Below are positions 1 to 11,199 of a stretch of DNA of 64,000 nucleotides, one piece after another (within the stretch, counting starts at the first letter, position 1; each line of letters starts with the position of its first letter). The translations under genes and the position numbers were made by a program. The notes under the pieces were generated by a model. That model was given only the letters and a program-made list of their open reading frames with translations, did no database searches and was not told where the DNA came from. This DNA comes from Sulfurimonas sp. (GTDB lineage: Bacteria; Campylobacterota; Campylobacteria; Campylobacterales; Sulfurimonadaceae): the NCBI RefSeq assembly GCF_019429335.1, contig NZ_JAHYJB010000001.1:1-64000 (forward strand), in the 5' to 3' direction.

Positions 1-11
1 ATTAAACTTAA

Positions 12-123
12 GTGTCGGTTTTTACTCCAAAGTGTCCGAATCATTTCCGACACCACTGTCCGATTAGAACCGACATCACTGTCCGAACTCAACCGACATT
101 AGTGTCCGATTTGAACCGTTTTT
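12..123. repeat. Four degenerate ~23-bp tandem repeats (RGTGTCCGA..N..ACCGACAT), possibly the terminal multi-repeat end of an insertion sequence
   Basis: agtgtccgaatcatttccgacacc / actgtccgattagaaccgacatc / actgtccgaactcaaccgacatt / agtgtccgatttgaaccgttttt read directly at 31-123, preceded by gtgtcggttttta. Multiple short end repeats are known in IS21-type elements; family assignment is inference. Confidence 0.5.
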
Positions 124-239
124 TGCAGATAACGCTGTTTTTATCGGAACTGAGCCTTGTCATGATATATATGACCCATTTTGCGAAATTTTAGATGAGC
201 TTCAGAGTCTAGACAGGGTGACAAGTTAGATTTTTAAAC

Positions 240-794
240 CTAATACCAGTAGAGAGGATAGTGCCTTTTACTGTTCTCTGACATGTTATTTATAATTAGT
301 GCTACAAGAAGCATCATTATCGCACCAAGTCCGATTGGAGTCAGGGGATAGATCCAGCCAAGTGATTGAATCTGCTCGCTTCCGATAACGTATATTAGTG
401 CAGTTGCTCCGCCTGGAGGGTGCATTGTAAGTGTAAGGTGCATAACCAAAACAGAGAGTGAAACGCTAAGTGCACACAACAACTCTAAATCTAACATATT
501 GCCAAAACTCTTAACTAAGAGAACTGATACAAGTGCGGATAGAACATGTCCGCCAACTAAATTTCTAGGCTGTGAAAAGGGTGCTTCAGGGGCTCCGTAG
601 ATTAAAACTGCGGATGCTCCAAAAGAGCCAAGTAGAAAGAAGCTATCATGTGTGGAAAATGAGCTGCTGAAAATTGACATCATATAAATCCCTATAAACG
701 CGCCGACTACAGACCACAATATCTTACTTGTTGACTTTCTTGCAGGTCTTACATCTTTTGATCTCATTCTCTGGAAATATCTTCTTAATCGCAT
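240..794 (-). CDS. HPP family integral membrane protein
   Basis: 184 aa, multiple TM segments, motif LTLTMHPPGGATALIYV typical of HPP family. Confidence 0.85.
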   Translation of the reverse strand: MRLRRYFQRMRSKDVRPARKSTSKILWSVVGAFIGIYMMSIFSSSFSTHDSFFLLGSFGASAVLIYGAPEAPFSQPRNLVGGHVLSALVSVLLVKSFGNMLDLELLCALSVSLSVLVMHLTLTMHPPGGATALIYVIGSEQIQSLGWIYPLTPIGLGAIMMLLVALIINNMSENSKRHYPLYWY

Positions 795-888
795 ATCTTC
801 TCTTGTTTAAAATATGTCGAATAATAAGTCTTTTTTTAATAATATCTATTGATACGTATCAACAATCCCAAATAAAATAATTAACTCT

Positions 889-1464
889 TTAATTGCTAAT
901 ATTATCTAATATCTCTTTTGTTATATCATCTATGTTTTTTGTTGCATCTATCGTAATGAGCTCTATATTTAGGAGGTTTGCAGCAGTTGTGAGTGCTTCT
1001 TGTATTTTTAAAAGATACTCTTCACCCCTTAGCTCAATGCCGTCTAGTTTTTTTTGAGAGAGCCTAAAGGAGAGCTCCTCTTTTGTAAGAGATAGTAAAA
1101 AAACTTTTTGCGGATAGATGCCGCCTGTTGCAAATCTGTTTAGGTGGAGAATGGCTGTTTCGCTGATTTCGCCCTGTACAAGCGCATACGCAACGCCGCT
1201 TACAACGCTTCTGTCTGAGATTATCATCTTCTCTAGATTTGGTTCAATTACCTCTTTCATATGCTCTGCGCGGTCAGCCAAAAAGAGCAAAAACTCAGCC
1301 TTTTTACTCTTTGTTTTTGCGCTTAAAACTATCTCTCTTATCTCTTTTCCAGCCTCTGTTCCGCCTGGCTCTTTTGTGATGATAGCTTCAGAAAAATGTG
1401 CACGCAGTCGCTCTATTTGTGTGCTTTTTCCTGCTGTATCAATTCCCTCTACTGCAATGTACAT
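889..1464 (-). CDS. tmk: Thymidylate kinase
   Basis: MYIAVEGIDTAGKSTQIERL P-loop and downstream DRSVVSGVAYALVQG. Confidence 0.93.
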   Translation of the reverse strand: MYIAVEGIDTAGKSTQIERLRAHFSEAIITKEPGGTEAGKEIREIVLSAKTKSKKAEFLLFLADRAEHMKEVIEPNLEKMIISDRSVVSGVAYALVQGEISETAILHLNRFATGGIYPQKVFLLSLTKEELSFRLSQKKLDGIELRGEEYLLKIQEALTTAANLLNIELITIDATKNIDDITKEILDNISN

Positions 1465-1949
1465 GATTTCATGTTTCCTATAATTTCTTGAACCTCTTTT
1501 GGAACCAGATGTTCAGTTTTTGCGTTAAATTTAAGAAGATTTCTAACTATTGACGAGCTGATAAACGCATGTTGAAGTTTTGGCATAAGATAGACGGTTT
1601 CAATCGTGTCATCTAGCGAGTTATTTAGATATCCAAGTTGGAGTTCATACTCAAAGTCGCTCACCGCTCGCAGTCCGCGAATCAAAACCGTAGCTTTATA
1701 CGTGCTGGCAAGTTGAACCGTAAGATTATCAAAGCCTACAACTATAACATTGTCAATACCCTCAACTGCTTTTTTTACCATATTTATGCGCTCATCAAGT
1801 GTAAACATTGGTTTTTTGTCATTTGATATCGCAACTGCTATTATCAGTTTGTCAAAAAGTGTCAAAGTTCTCTCTATGATGTCAAAATGTCCGTTTGTGA
1901 TGGGATCAAATGTCCCGGGGTATATTGCTATTTTTTTCATTCTTCCCAT
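1449..1949 (-). CDS. coaD: Pantetheine-phosphate adenylyltransferase
   Basis: AIYPGTFDPITNGHFDIIER and ISSSIVRNLLKFNAKTEHLVP; an internal Met may be the true start. Confidence 0.94.
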   Translation of the reverse strand: MGRMKKIAIYPGTFDPITNGHFDIIERTLTLFDKLIIAVAISNDKKPMFTLDERINMVKKAVEGIDNVIVVGFDNLTVQLASTYKATVLIRGLRAVSDFEYELQLGYLNNSLDDTIETVYLMPKLQHAFISSSIVRNLLKFNAKTEHLVPKEVQEIIGNMKSCTLQ

Positions 1950-2467
1950 CGCTTATAAAGATTATTTTCGATTCCAAGCATATCAAACCACTTTCCTATG
2001 AGAAAATTTTCCATCTCATCCAATGTCTGCTGCTCTGAGTAATACGCCATGACCGGCGGAGCTATGATAACTCCAAGAGCCGCAAGTTTATGCATGTTTT
2101 CAAGAGCTATTGCAGAAAAGGGCATCTCACGCGGGGCAAGAATAAGCTTTTTATGCTCTTTTATCATAACGCTCGCACATCTTGTAACCAAGTTGTCTGC
2201 AATTCCGCATGCTATCTTTGCCAGAGTGTTCATGCTGCAAGGCGCGATTATCATAGCGTCAACTCCAAATGAACCCGATGAGATGCCAGCAGCAATATTC
2301 TCGCTGTCATGAATTGTCACACCCATCTCTTTGTCTAGAACAACTTCGGAGTTTTTAGTCATTATGAAATATTTTTCTATCTCTTTTGGAAGAAGTTTGA
2401 GTATTTTTACGCCTAAGTTAACGCCGCTTGCACCGCTAGTTGCAACTACGATTTTACGATTTTTCAC
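1937..2467 (-). CDS. ubiX: UbiX-family flavin prenyltransferase
   Basis: VVATSGASGVNLGVKIL; APCSMNTLAKIACGIADNLVTR; LAPREMPFSAIALENM. Confidence 0.92.
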   Translation of the reverse strand: MKNRKIVVATSGASGVNLGVKILKLLPKEIEKYFIMTKNSEVVLDKEMGVTIHDSENIAAGISSGSFGVDAMIIAPCSMNTLAKIACGIADNLVTRCASVMIKEHKKLILAPREMPFSAIALENMHKLAALGVIIAPPVMAYYSEQQTLDEMENFLIGKWFDMLGIENNLYKRWEE

Positions 2468-3339
2468 TCTATCTCCGCTGTGCTTGAGCCTGTAACTCTT
2501 GCTTTTAAAATTTTTCCGCTGCTATTTTGAACATTTATTATATCATTTACTTTGCCATCTTGAAGAGCTTTTGCGCTAAAAGTTATTGCAATAGCATCTT
2601 TGTTCAGGCTTACGTTTATCGAAGCGTCTCTCTTTACGACGTCAAGCTCTTCAACGTCTCTTGAGGTTAATATCATGCCCTTTGGTATATGACGCTTTGC
2701 CTGAAATGATTTTTTATCTATATTTTGAAGCGGTTTTGCTCTGAAGCTCTCTAGCGGAATGTTTTTTCTTATGCAATTTGAGTGAGAAATGCGCATCTCT
2801 TTTTTTATTGTGTCTCTGCTTGTATATACCGGCAGGTTTGCTGTTATATAATAGTCAAAAAAAAGTTTTTTATTCTGCGGAGTTTTTATATTTACAATTC
2901 CGCTGCTTGACAAAAAATCGTTATTTCTAATGTTTACTACGAAATCTTGGGGTATGGATGTGATATATCCTCTTGGTTTTACTGAAATGCTTTTTATATC
3001 TATCTCCTCATACTCTTTTTTGTAGTAATCTTGTATCTTCTGCTCTATGTAAGAGGTGTCAATCGGGCTTTTTAAAATAAAATTTGTATAGTTGCTCTTT
3101 GAGGTCAGATTTTTATATCCATGCTCGCTTAGTATTTTTATTAAATCTTTTGTTTTGATTTTTAGAGAGTATCTGCTCTCTTCAATTCTAAGGATTTGAT
3201 AGTCATCTTTTGCTTCTGGAATTATTGAGGAGATATTTATATCTTTTGAATTTACGTAATAGATATCTTTTAGAGTATCGGAGGCATGCAGGTTTAGCAG
3301 TGCTAATAATAAAAAAAGAATTTTTACAAACATGTACAT
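2464..3339 (-). CDS. flgA: Flagellar basal body P-ring formation chaperone FlgA
   Basis: C-terminal SAF-like region: RHIPKGMILTSRDVEELDVVKR ... AKALQDGKVNDIINVQNSSGKILKARVTG. Confidence 0.85.
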   Translation of the reverse strand: MYMFVKILFLLLALLNLHASDTLKDIYYVNSKDINISSIIPEAKDDYQILRIEESRYSLKIKTKDLIKILSEHGYKNLTSKSNYTNFILKSPIDTSYIEQKIQDYYKKEYEEIDIKSISVKPRGYITSIPQDFVVNIRNNDFLSSSGIVNIKTPQNKKLFFDYYITANLPVYTSRDTIKKEMRISHSNCIRKNIPLESFRAKPLQNIDKKSFQAKRHIPKGMILTSRDVEELDVVKRDASINVSLNKDAIAITFSAKALQDGKVNDIINVQNSSGKILKARVTGSSTAEIE

Positions 3340-3413
3340 TGCCTAAGCTAGAAGATTTATGTATTTTATCATATAAAAGTAATGCGGTTTGATAAGTATG
3401 AAAAATCTATGTG

Positions 3414-3497
3414 TGGTACCTGCGGGCGGACTCGAACCGCCACAACTTGCGTTAGCGGATTTTGAATCCGCCGTGTCTACCATTTCACCACGCAGGC
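3414..3497 (-). tRNA. tRNA-Leu (CAA), CCA encoded
   Basis: Reverse complement GCCTGCGTGGTGAAATGGTAGACACGGCGGATTCAAAATCCGCCG...GTGGCGGTTCGAGTCCGCCCGCAGGTACCA; acceptor GCCTGCG/CGCAGGT, anticodon stem GCGGA/TCCGC, loop TTCAAAA. Confidence 0.95.
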
Positions 3498-3648
3498 TTG
3501 AAGATTGAAATAATAGTGGTTTATAGCTTAAAAGATTGTGAAATAAAAAGTAAATCACTTTTAGCCGATATTGTTGCATATGGAACTTATGTTGCTTAAT
3601 AGAGTAAAATTCCTAAGAAAAATTGAATAAAGAGAGTGGAGGTGCATT

Positions 3649-5745
3649 GTGAGAGTTACAACCAGCATGTATTATAAAAACATATATGGCGAGAGCAATG
3701 CGCTGCTTAGTAAAAACCTTTTTGACGTGAATAAGCAGATAGCCTCTGGATTAAATATTCAATATGCCCAAGATAACTTAAGAACATTTGCTGAAACAAT
3801 GAGACTTGACAATGAGATAGCAACTCTAGGGCAGATAAAGCAGAGCGTTCAAAGTGCATTTAAAGTCTCAGATCAGACGGATGCCGTACTAGGCGAGTTT
3901 TCGACATCTATGAACCGTGCCAGAACACTTCTTTTAAATGCCGCAAACGGAACCAATAGTGAAGCTTCTCTTGATGCAATTTCGCAAGAGCTAAGATCAA
4001 TCGAGGATCATTTTAAAAATTTGGCAAATACATCTATAAATGGACAGTACTTATTCTCAGGCTCAGCAGTAGATGTTAGACCAATTGCGGATGATGGTTC
4101 ATATATGGGCAATGACGGGTTATTAAAAGCCTTTACAGGCTCTAAAACTTCACAGCAATATAACATAAGCGGCGATGAGCTTTTCCTTGGAGAGAAGAAA
4201 CTTGTAAAAAGAGAGGTGACAACAAACGTTGTTCAAGCAAATCTGAGTGCAAAATATCCTGATTTTACAGATGCTACTGTTGCAGGAAACAGTGCTCTAA
4301 TATCAAGCAGTAGCACAATTCGTGATTTGATGGGCGATGGCGATAACATAGTTGACGTCGGGGTTTTAAAACACTTTTTTTATGTAAGCGGCACTAAAAG
4401 TGACGGAACCTCATTTAAAGAAAAAATATCGATGAGCGATGATGACAAAGTTAGCGACCTTTTGAGTAAAATCGGTGGTATATACGGAAATACGCCTGAG
4501 GTGAATGTTGTAAATGTCAGCATGAATTCAAACGGTCAAATAGTAATAGAAGATAAAATCAAAGGCTCAAGCAAGATAGATTTTCATATAGTAGGAGCGA
4601 CCGACCTGAGCGGCGGAGCTGCGGCCGATGTTGTTAATATTGACGATTTGGGTGATGGGGAGAGCAACTTTGACAAAATTATGCTTGGCACTTCAACCGC
4701 TACAAATCAAAACTTACATGTAAAAGAGTTTATAAAGTCTTCTTTGAGTGCTGCGGACAGTGTTTTGGCGACAAACAGTATCGAGGGGACTCTGTATGAT
4801 AGAACAGAGTTTAGTAAAGAGGGTGCTAGAGTCTCTTCGGCATCTCCGCAGATAATAAGAGGAACAAACGCATTTGCAACACCAAGCACAAAGCTGTCTG
4901 ATGTGGCAGACCTCTCGCAGGGAACAGCCGGTACGCTTGATGGCACTTCATTTATATTGGAAGGTACAGATGTAAACGGAGTGGCATATAGTGCACAGAT
5001 TGATTTGGCAACAGCGGGTTCGACTTTTACGGTCGGCGGTAATACGTATGATATTTTTAATGTAGCTACTCCAAGAACTGCCGTAGATGCAGATGAGATG
5101 AGATATAAACAGCTGATGGATGTTATGAACATGGTTGTTACAGGCAATCTTCCTGCAGCGGCTCCTGGAACTTCTGCTCAGTACGATAGTGCAATTGCAT
5201 CAGCCGACCTTAGAGGAAGAGTATTTTTAACTCATGATGGAAAGATAGAGTTTGAAGAGATAAACACTGGCGTTACCAAGGCAGCAATCGCAATTTACGA
5301 CGCAAATAGCGGTAACTTTGCGGCCGACGCTTCTGTTATGACATTTAATACAAATAATGCAATAACTGTGCGTGATCCAAAGACTGATTTTTTCAAAACA
5401 CTTGATGAGATAATTAAGTCGGTAGAAAACTACAAGCTCTATCCCGACAGCAATTCCGGTGATATAAGAAATGTTGGTATTGAAAATGCGATAGCAATGA
5501 TGGACGACCTCCAAGATCACGTTTATAGAGCCCATTCTCAAGTCGGTGCTCAGTCAAATGCGCTAGATACTTCATTGCAAAGAACCGAAATGCTGGAGAT
5601 AAGTTCAAAAAGTTTAAGATCTTCGGTTGTAGATACGGATTTGGCACAAGCTTCTTTAACTCTGGCACAGTTAAATACAAACTATCAGGCAATGCTCTCG
5701 ATAGTTGGAAAAATTTCCCAGCTGAGTCTGGTTAATTATTTATAA
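3649..5745 (+). CDS. flgL: Flagellar hook-associated protein 3 (FlgL)
   Basis: N-terminal MRVTTSMYYKNIYGESNALLSKNLFDVNKQIASGLNIQYAQDN, C-terminal LAQASLTLAQLNTNYQAMLSIVGKISQLSLVNYL; GTG start. Confidence 0.92.
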   Translation: MRVTTSMYYKNIYGESNALLSKNLFDVNKQIASGLNIQYAQDNLRTFAETMRLDNEIATLGQIKQSVQSAFKVSDQTDAVLGEFSTSMNRARTLLLNAANGTNSEASLDAISQELRSIEDHFKNLANTSINGQYLFSGSAVDVRPIADDGSYMGNDGLLKAFTGSKTSQQYNISGDELFLGEKKLVKREVTTNVVQANLSAKYPDFTDATVAGNSALISSSSTIRDLMGDGDNIVDVGVLKHFFYVSGTKSDGTSFKEKISMSDDDKVSDLLSKIGGIYGNTPEVNVVNVSMNSNGQIVIEDKIKGSSKIDFHIVGATDLSGGAAADVVNIDDLGDGESNFDKIMLGTSTATNQNLHVKEFIKSSLSAADSVLATNSIEGTLYDRTEFSKEGARVSSASPQIIRGTNAFATPSTKLSDVADLSQGTAGTLDGTSFILEGTDVNGVAYSAQIDLATAGSTFTVGGNTYDIFNVATPRTAVDADEMRYKQLMDVMNMVVTGNLPAAAPGTSAQYDSAIASADLRGRVFLTHDGKIEFEEINTGVTKAAIAIYDANSGNFAADASVMTFNTNNAITVRDPKTDFFKTLDEIIKSVENYKLYPDSNSGDIRNVGIENAIAMMDDLQDHVYRAHSQVGAQSNALDTSLQRTEMLEISSKSLRSSVVDTDLAQASLTLAQLNTNYQAMLSIVGKISQLSLVNYL

Positions 5746-5816
5746 TAGCCTTTATGGAACAGTTTTAGCTATACTTTCTTTTTTATTTCATTAGTGACAA
5801 AAAAGGAAGTTTTAGT

Positions 5817-8012
5817 TTGAAAGATACGATATTTATTATAAGCTTTGGTTTACTAATCTATCTGGGATTTGCTACTATCTTTGGCGATACTGCTCTTATG
5901 GGCAGTTATGGGGCTGTTTTTGCATCATATAATCATAAATATTTCGGTTATATATCTTACGCGTACATTTTTGCTTCTTTAATCCCGCTCTATATTTTTT
6001 ATAAAAAAACCACTTTTGACATCAGGACTTTAGAGCTCAGTGTAGCTTCGTTTTTGATTCTGTTTTCATTTTTATTGGCGCAAGCAATGCTCTTTGCAGG
6101 GGAATTTAGAGGAGATATCGGTGGCGGATTTGTGGACTTCTTATCTCCGTTTATAGGCTCGTTTGGACTTTGGATGTTTTGGCTTATGATTACGCTGCTC
6201 TCAACGGTTATCATCTTTGACAAAAGCGCACATGAGATGGTTGATATTTTATATAAAAACTTAAAAGAGATGAGTGCAGGCAAAGAGGATTTTACACCTA
6301 AAAAAAGTATTGAAACTAAGAGCAAAAGCACAACCGTTTCAAATCTACATGTAGATAAAGAGAAAGAAAAAGAAAAAGAGAGCATAGAAATGCCGTCTCT
6401 ATTGGAAAAAGAAGAGTTTGAGAGTGAAATAGACAAGCCTGCATATCTTAGAAAAGATGATTCAAAAAAAACTGCAGAGCTTCAAACTCCAAAACAGCAT
6501 AATATTGTAGAGCTTGTAAATGAGCTAAAAGAGCAAAAAAATGCAATTATCGTAGATGAGCTTGAAGAGAATGCAAAGCTTTTAGAGTCAATAGAGAGAG
6601 GCGAGGTTGAAAAACCAAAGAACTTTAAACTTCCATCTGTTGAATTTTTACAAAAACCAAACAACAAGGCTCACAGTGTAGATGAGAGCGAACTTGACGG
6701 AAAGATAAAGTTTCTTATAGAAAAGCTAGCTCATTTTAAAATTGAGGGCGATGTTGTGAGAACTTATGCAGGTCCAGTTGTCTCAACTTTTGAGTTTAAG
6801 CCTGCCGCAAATGTAAAAGTCTCACGCATTTTAAACCTTCAAGATGATTTGGCAATGGCGCTAAGTGCCGAGAGCATCCGTATTCAGGCTCCAATTCCCG
6901 GAAAAGATGTTGTAGGTATCGAGATACCAAACGCAACCGTAGATACCATATACTTAAGAGAGTTGCTTGATAGCAAACTTTTTAAAGAGTCATCTTCACC
7001 TCTGACTATTGTTTTGGGCAAAGATATAGTTGGCAAACCTTTTATTACAGACCTTAAAAAGCTTCCGCATCTCCTCATAGCAGGAACAACGGGAAGCGGA
7101 AAAAGTGTCGGTATAAATGCCATGATACTCTCGCTTTTATATAAAAACTCGCCAGACCAGCTAAGACTTCTTATGATTGACCCAAAAATGCTTGAGTTCT
7201 CTATCTATAATGATATCCCGCATCTCCTGACTCCTGTAATTACCAAGGCTAAGCAGGCGATTGTAGCGCTTAATAACATGGTTTATGAGATGGAGAGGCG
7301 CTACTCCCTTATGAGCGAAAACAGAACGAAAAATATAGAGAGTTATAATGAAAAGGTTAAAAAAGAGGGCGGTGAACATCTTCCGTATATCGTTGTAATC
7401 ATAGATGAGCTTGCCGACTTGATGATGACGAGCGGAAAAGATGTCGAGTACTCTATTGCAAGACTGGCTCAAATGGCAAGAGCTTCCGGAATCCACCTTG
7501 TAGTAGCGACTCAAAGACCTTCTGTTGATGTTGTAACTGGGCTTATTAAAGCAAACCTGCCTTCACGCATATCATACAGAGTAGGGCAGAAGGTTGATAG
7601 CAAAATCATACTAGACCAGCAAGGTGCAGAATCACTCCTTGGCAAGGGCGACATGCTCTTTACACCTCCAGGCTCAACTGGTCTGGTGCGTCTTCATGCA
7701 CCTTGGAGCACAGAAGAAGAGATAGAGAAGATAGTTGACTTTATCAAGTCTCAAAGAGCTCCAAATTACGACAAAAGTTTCCTTGTTGAAGAGAGTGAAA
7801 ATAGCTACTCTTCAAACGACTCTTATGAAGAGCTTGACCCTATGTTTGATGAAGCAAAAAATGTTGTCTTAAGCGATAGAAAAACCTCTATCTCATATCT
7901 CCAGAGAAAGCTTCAAATCGGATATAACAAATCTGCAAGACTCATTGAACAGCTTGAAAACGAGGGAATCTTGTCGGCTCCAAACTCTAAAGGGATCCGT
8001 GATATCCTCTAA
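5817..8012 (+). CDS. ftsK: DNA translocase FtsK
   Basis: LLIAGTTGSGKSVGINAMILSLLYK, VVIIDELADLMM, ATQRPSVDVVTGLIKANLPSRISYRV, C-terminal gamma domain; TTG start. Confidence 0.95.
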   Translation: MKDTIFIISFGLLIYLGFATIFGDTALMGSYGAVFASYNHKYFGYISYAYIFASLIPLYIFYKKTTFDIRTLELSVASFLILFSFLLAQAMLFAGEFRGDIGGGFVDFLSPFIGSFGLWMFWLMITLLSTVIIFDKSAHEMVDILYKNLKEMSAGKEDFTPKKSIETKSKSTTVSNLHVDKEKEKEKESIEMPSLLEKEEFESEIDKPAYLRKDDSKKTAELQTPKQHNIVELVNELKEQKNAIIVDELEENAKLLESIERGEVEKPKNFKLPSVEFLQKPNNKAHSVDESELDGKIKFLIEKLAHFKIEGDVVRTYAGPVVSTFEFKPAANVKVSRILNLQDDLAMALSAESIRIQAPIPGKDVVGIEIPNATVDTIYLRELLDSKLFKESSSPLTIVLGKDIVGKPFITDLKKLPHLLIAGTTGSGKSVGINAMILSLLYKNSPDQLRLLMIDPKMLEFSIYNDIPHLLTPVITKAKQAIVALNNMVYEMERRYSLMSENRTKNIESYNEKVKKEGGEHLPYIVVIIDELADLMMTSGKDVEYSIARLAQMARASGIHLVVATQRPSVDVVTGLIKANLPSRISYRVGQKVDSKIILDQQGAESLLGKGDMLFTPPGSTGLVRLHAPWSTEEEIEKIVDFIKSQRAPNYDKSFLVEESENSYSSNDSYEELDPMFDEAKNVVLSDRKTSISYLQRKLQIGYNKSARLIEQLENEGILSAPNSKGIRDIL

Positions 8013-8404
8013 TGAGCAAGCCGCACTTTCTCTTTACAAAATTTGCAAACTCAATAAGTGTACATGTTAAAAATTTAGAGCAGCTCTCAGTCGCCCAGAT
8101 ACAGAATATTGAAGCCTTTGTTAAGGCAAGAAAAGGCATTTTTGATTTTAACTCATATACCTTTACAATCCAAAAAAGATTAGAATTTAACGAATTTATT
8201 TCGCTTCTGCAAAGCAGTTCACTAGACGCTGCATGTGAAGAAAAAATCATAAACATACAGCAAAGAGAGAGAGTTGAGTTTGGAAAATACAAAGGAATGC
8301 TATATTGTGACCTTCCAGATGCATATCTTTTGTGGCTAAAAAGTAACTACATGGGAAAAGATAGAGATATTGTTGAGGCGGAGTTGAAATTCAGGTCCAT
8401 GTAA
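8012..8404 (+). CDS. Hypothetical protein with a C-terminal DUF3820-like domain
   Basis: VEFGKYKGMLYCDLPDAYLLWLKSNYMGKDRDIVEAEL resembles the FGKYKG...LPDxYLxWL signature. Confidence 0.65.
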   Translation: MSKPHFLFTKFANSISVHVKNLEQLSVAQIQNIEAFVKARKGIFDFNSYTFTIQKRLEFNEFISLLQSSSLDAACEEKIINIQQRERVEFGKYKGMLYCDLPDAYLLWLKSNYMGKDRDIVEAELKFRSM

Positions 8405-8525
8405 TGTTACAAAAATATACACTTTTAAAATAAAATAGATAGCTTTTGTTTCTAATAGTAACATTCTATTTTTTGCGTTTCTTTATTTGGTTATAATCAC
8501 TTAAATTTTAAACACAGGAATAATA

Positions 8526-11075
8526 ATGGCATTTATAGAAGATTATAAAGCGCATACGCTAGAGAGAGAGGCACTTGGTGTTCCACCGCTGCCGCTAAAT
8601 GCTGAGCAAGCTGTTGCATTGGTTGAGATGATAAAAGCAGGTGAGGGCGACATGGCTCAAAATGTCAATCTTCTTACAAATTGTGTATCTCCTGGTGTTG
8701 ACGATGCTGCGTACGTAAAAGCTGCATTTTTAAATGATGTCGCAAGTGAGAAAATCAGTGTGGCTTCAATTGCACCTGAAAATGCAGTTTCAATGATGGG
8801 AATGATGCTTGGCGGATACAATGTAAAACCGATGGTTGACGCTCTTGCTTCTAAAAATCCTAAAGTAGTTGATGCCGCTAAAGAGGCTCTAAAGCACACA
8901 CTTCTTGTATATGATGCGTTTAATGATGTAGAGGAGCTTCACAGAGCTGGCAATGCGCATGCGACAGAAGTTATCACATCATGGGCAAATGCAGAGTGGT
9001 TTACTCACAAACCTGCGCTTGCAGATAAGATTACCGTAACGGTATTTAAAGTTCCGGGCGAGACAAATACGGATGACCTTTCACCGGCTTCTGAAGCATT
9101 TACTCGCTCAGATATCCCTCTTCATGCTAACTCAATGCTTGTTGCAAAAATGGCTGACCCGATTAATACAATTAAAAAGCTAAAAGAAAAAGGCAATCCT
9201 ATTGCTTACGTAGGTGACGTTGTAGGGACAGGAAGCTCAAGAAAATCAGGCGTTAACTCCGTTCAGTGGCACATAGGCGAAGATATCCCGGGTGTTCCTA
9301 ATAAGCGTACGGGCGGTGTTGTTCTTGGCGGAATTATCGCTCCTATTTTCTTTGCCACATGTGAAGATTCAGGCGCACTTCCGCTAGAACTTGATGTTAC
9401 TCAGATGGAGAGCGGTGACGTTATTACTATTTATCCATATAAGGGTGAAGCCTATAAAGAGGGCAAATGTATCGCTACATTCAAACTAAACCCAAACACA
9501 ATTACAGACGAAGTTAGAGCAGGCGGACGAATACCACTGATTATCGGCCGCGGTTTAACGGCTAAAGCACGCGGTCTTCTTGGACTTGGAGCTTCTGATG
9601 CTTTCTTGACCGCCGAGCAGCCTGCTGATACCGGCAAGGGCTATACTCTTGCTCAGAAGATGGTAGGTCGTGCTTGCGGAATGGCGGGCGTACGTCCTGG
9701 TATGTATGTTGAGCCTGTAACTTCAACTGTTGGAAGCCAAGATACAACTGGACCAATGACAAGAGATGAAGTTGTAGAGCTTGCTGCCCTTGGTTTTAGT
9801 GCTGATTTGGTCATGCAGTCATTTTGTCACACTGCAGCTTATCCAAAGCCTTCAGATGTCGTAATGCACCATACGCTTCCTGATTTTATATCTAAGCGTT
9901 CAGGTGTTGCTCTTCGTCCGGGTGACGGTGTTATCCACTCTTGGTTAAATAGAATGGTTCTGCCGGACACAGTTGGAACAGGTGCAGACAGCCATACACG
10001 TTTTCCAATCGGTATATCCTTCCCAGGCGGTTCAGGTATCGTTGCATTTGCAGCTGTTACGGGCTCTATGCCTTTAACTATGCCAGAGTCGGTACTTGTT
10101 AGATTTAGCGGAGAGTTGCAACCTGGTATCACACTTCGTGACCTTGTTAATGCGATTCCGCACCAAGCTATCAAAGAGGGACATTTAACTGTTGCTAAAA
10201 AAGATAAGAAAAACATCTTCAACGGCCGTATTTTAGAGATTGAAGGTCTGCCAAACATGAAGTGCGAGCAGGCGTTTGAACTTTCAGATGCGTCAGCTGA
10301 GAGAAGTGCAGCCGCATGTACTGTTCTTTTAAATGAAGAGCCTGTAATCGAGTATCTTAAATCAAACGTTGTTCTTTTAGAAGCTATGATTCAAGCCGGT
10401 TATGAAGACAAGCGTACACTTCAGCGCCGTATTGATAAGATGAATGAGTGGTTGGCTAGCCCATCACTTATGAAGCCTGATGCAGATGCAGAGTATGCAG
10501 CGATAATCGAGATTGATTTAAATAAGATTACCGAGCCAATTTTAGCTTGTCCAAACGATCCTGATGATGTTGCAACTCTAAGCGAAGTATTGGCAAGTGA
10601 ACGTCCTACAAAGATAGATGAAGTATTTGTCGGTTCATGTATGACAAATATCGGTCACTACCGCGCACTTGGAGAAGTTTTAAGAGGCGAGGGTGCCGTT
10701 CCGACGAGATTATGGGTTTGCCCTCCTACGAAAATGGATGAAAAACAGCTTATAGAAGAGGGTTACTATGCTATATTTGGCGGCTCTGGTGCGAGAACTG
10801 AAATTCCTGGATGCTCACTCTGTATGGGCAACCAAGCACGTGTTGCTGATGGTGCAGTTGTTTTTTCAACATCTACGCGTAACTTCGACAACCGTTTAGG
10901 TAAAGGTGCTCAGGTTTATCTAGGTTCTGCTGAACTTGCTGCTGTGTGTGCTATGCTTGGATATTTGCCGACAAAAGAGGAGTATTTAAATATAGTTCCT
11001 AAGAAAATAGGCGGGAAAGAGGATAAGATTTATAAATATCTTAACTTTAACCTTATCAAAAACTATAAACTCTAA
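8526..11075 (+). CDS. acnB: Aconitate hydratase B
   Basis: 849 aa; [56 protein letters not shown]. Confidence 0.96.
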   Translation: MAFIEDYKAHTLEREALGVPPLPLNAEQAVALVEMIKAGEGDMAQNVNLLTNCVSPGVDDAAYVKAAFLNDVASEKISVASIAPENAVSMMGMMLGGYNVKPMVDALASKNPKVVDAAKEALKHTLLVYDAFNDVEELHRAGNAHATEVITSWANAEWFTHKPALADKITVTVFKVPGETNTDDLSPASEAFTRSDIPLHANSMLVAKMADPINTIKKLKEKGNPIAYVGDVVGTGSSRKSGVNSVQWHIGEDIPGVPNKRTGGVVLGGIIAPIFFATCEDSGALPLELDVTQMESGDVITIYPYKGEAYKEGKCIATFKLNPNTITDEVRAGGRIPLIIGRGLTAKARGLLGLGASDAFLTAEQPADTGKGYTLAQKMVGRACGMAGVRPGMYVEPVTSTVGSQDTTGPMTRDEVVELAALGFSADLVMQSFCHTAAYPKPSDVVMHHTLPDFISKRSGVALRPGDGVIHSWLNRMVLPDTVGTGADSHTRFPIGISFPGGSGIVAFAAVTGSMPLTMPESVLVRFSGELQPGITLRDLVNAIPHQAIKEGHLTVAKKDKKNIFNGRILEIEGLPNMKCEQAFELSDASAERSAAACTVLLNEEPVIEYLKSNVVLLEAMIQAGYEDKRTLQRRIDKMNEWLASPSLMKPDADAEYAAIIEIDLNKITEPILACPNDPDDVATLSEVLASERPTKIDEVFVGSCMTNIGHYRALGEVLRGEGAVPTRLWVCPPTKMDEKQLIEEGYYAIFGGSGARTEIPGCSLCMGNQARVADGAVVFSTSTRNFDNRLGKGAQVYLGSAELAAVCAMLGYLPTKEEYLNIVPKKIGGKEDKIYKYLNFNLIKNYKL

Positions 11076-11082
11076 AAAAAAG

Positions 11083-11106
11083 CAGTGCAGAAAAATTTTT
11101 GCACTG
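11083..11106 (+). terminator. Hairpin downstream of acnB
   Basis: CAGTGC ... GCACTG stem with palindromic AAAAATTTTT interior. Confidence 0.6.
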
Positions 11107-11199
11107 TCTCCAAAAATCCCATCTTATGTTAAAACGGCAATAGCTATTTTATTTTCTTATGCTAGAATATCTAAAATTTAGTAATCAGGTTAGATATTA

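Noticed and set aside
31-123. Short repeats at the window start as a CRISPR array
   Set aside because: 23-bp units are contiguous and degenerate, with no spacers between them and no cas genes nearby.
12-194. 60-aa plus-strand ORF
   Set aside because: It translates through the 23-bp repeat units; no protein-like character.
1118-1483. ORF antisense to tmk
   Set aside because: Lies opposite a clear tmk gene; likely a shadow ORF.
4707-5147. ORF antisense to flgL (and those at 5227-5541, 5414-5692)
   Set aside because: Opposite strong flgL coding sequence; composition looks like antisense artefact.
9839-10258. ORF antisense to acnB
   Set aside because: Opposite conserved acnB; no recognisable domain.
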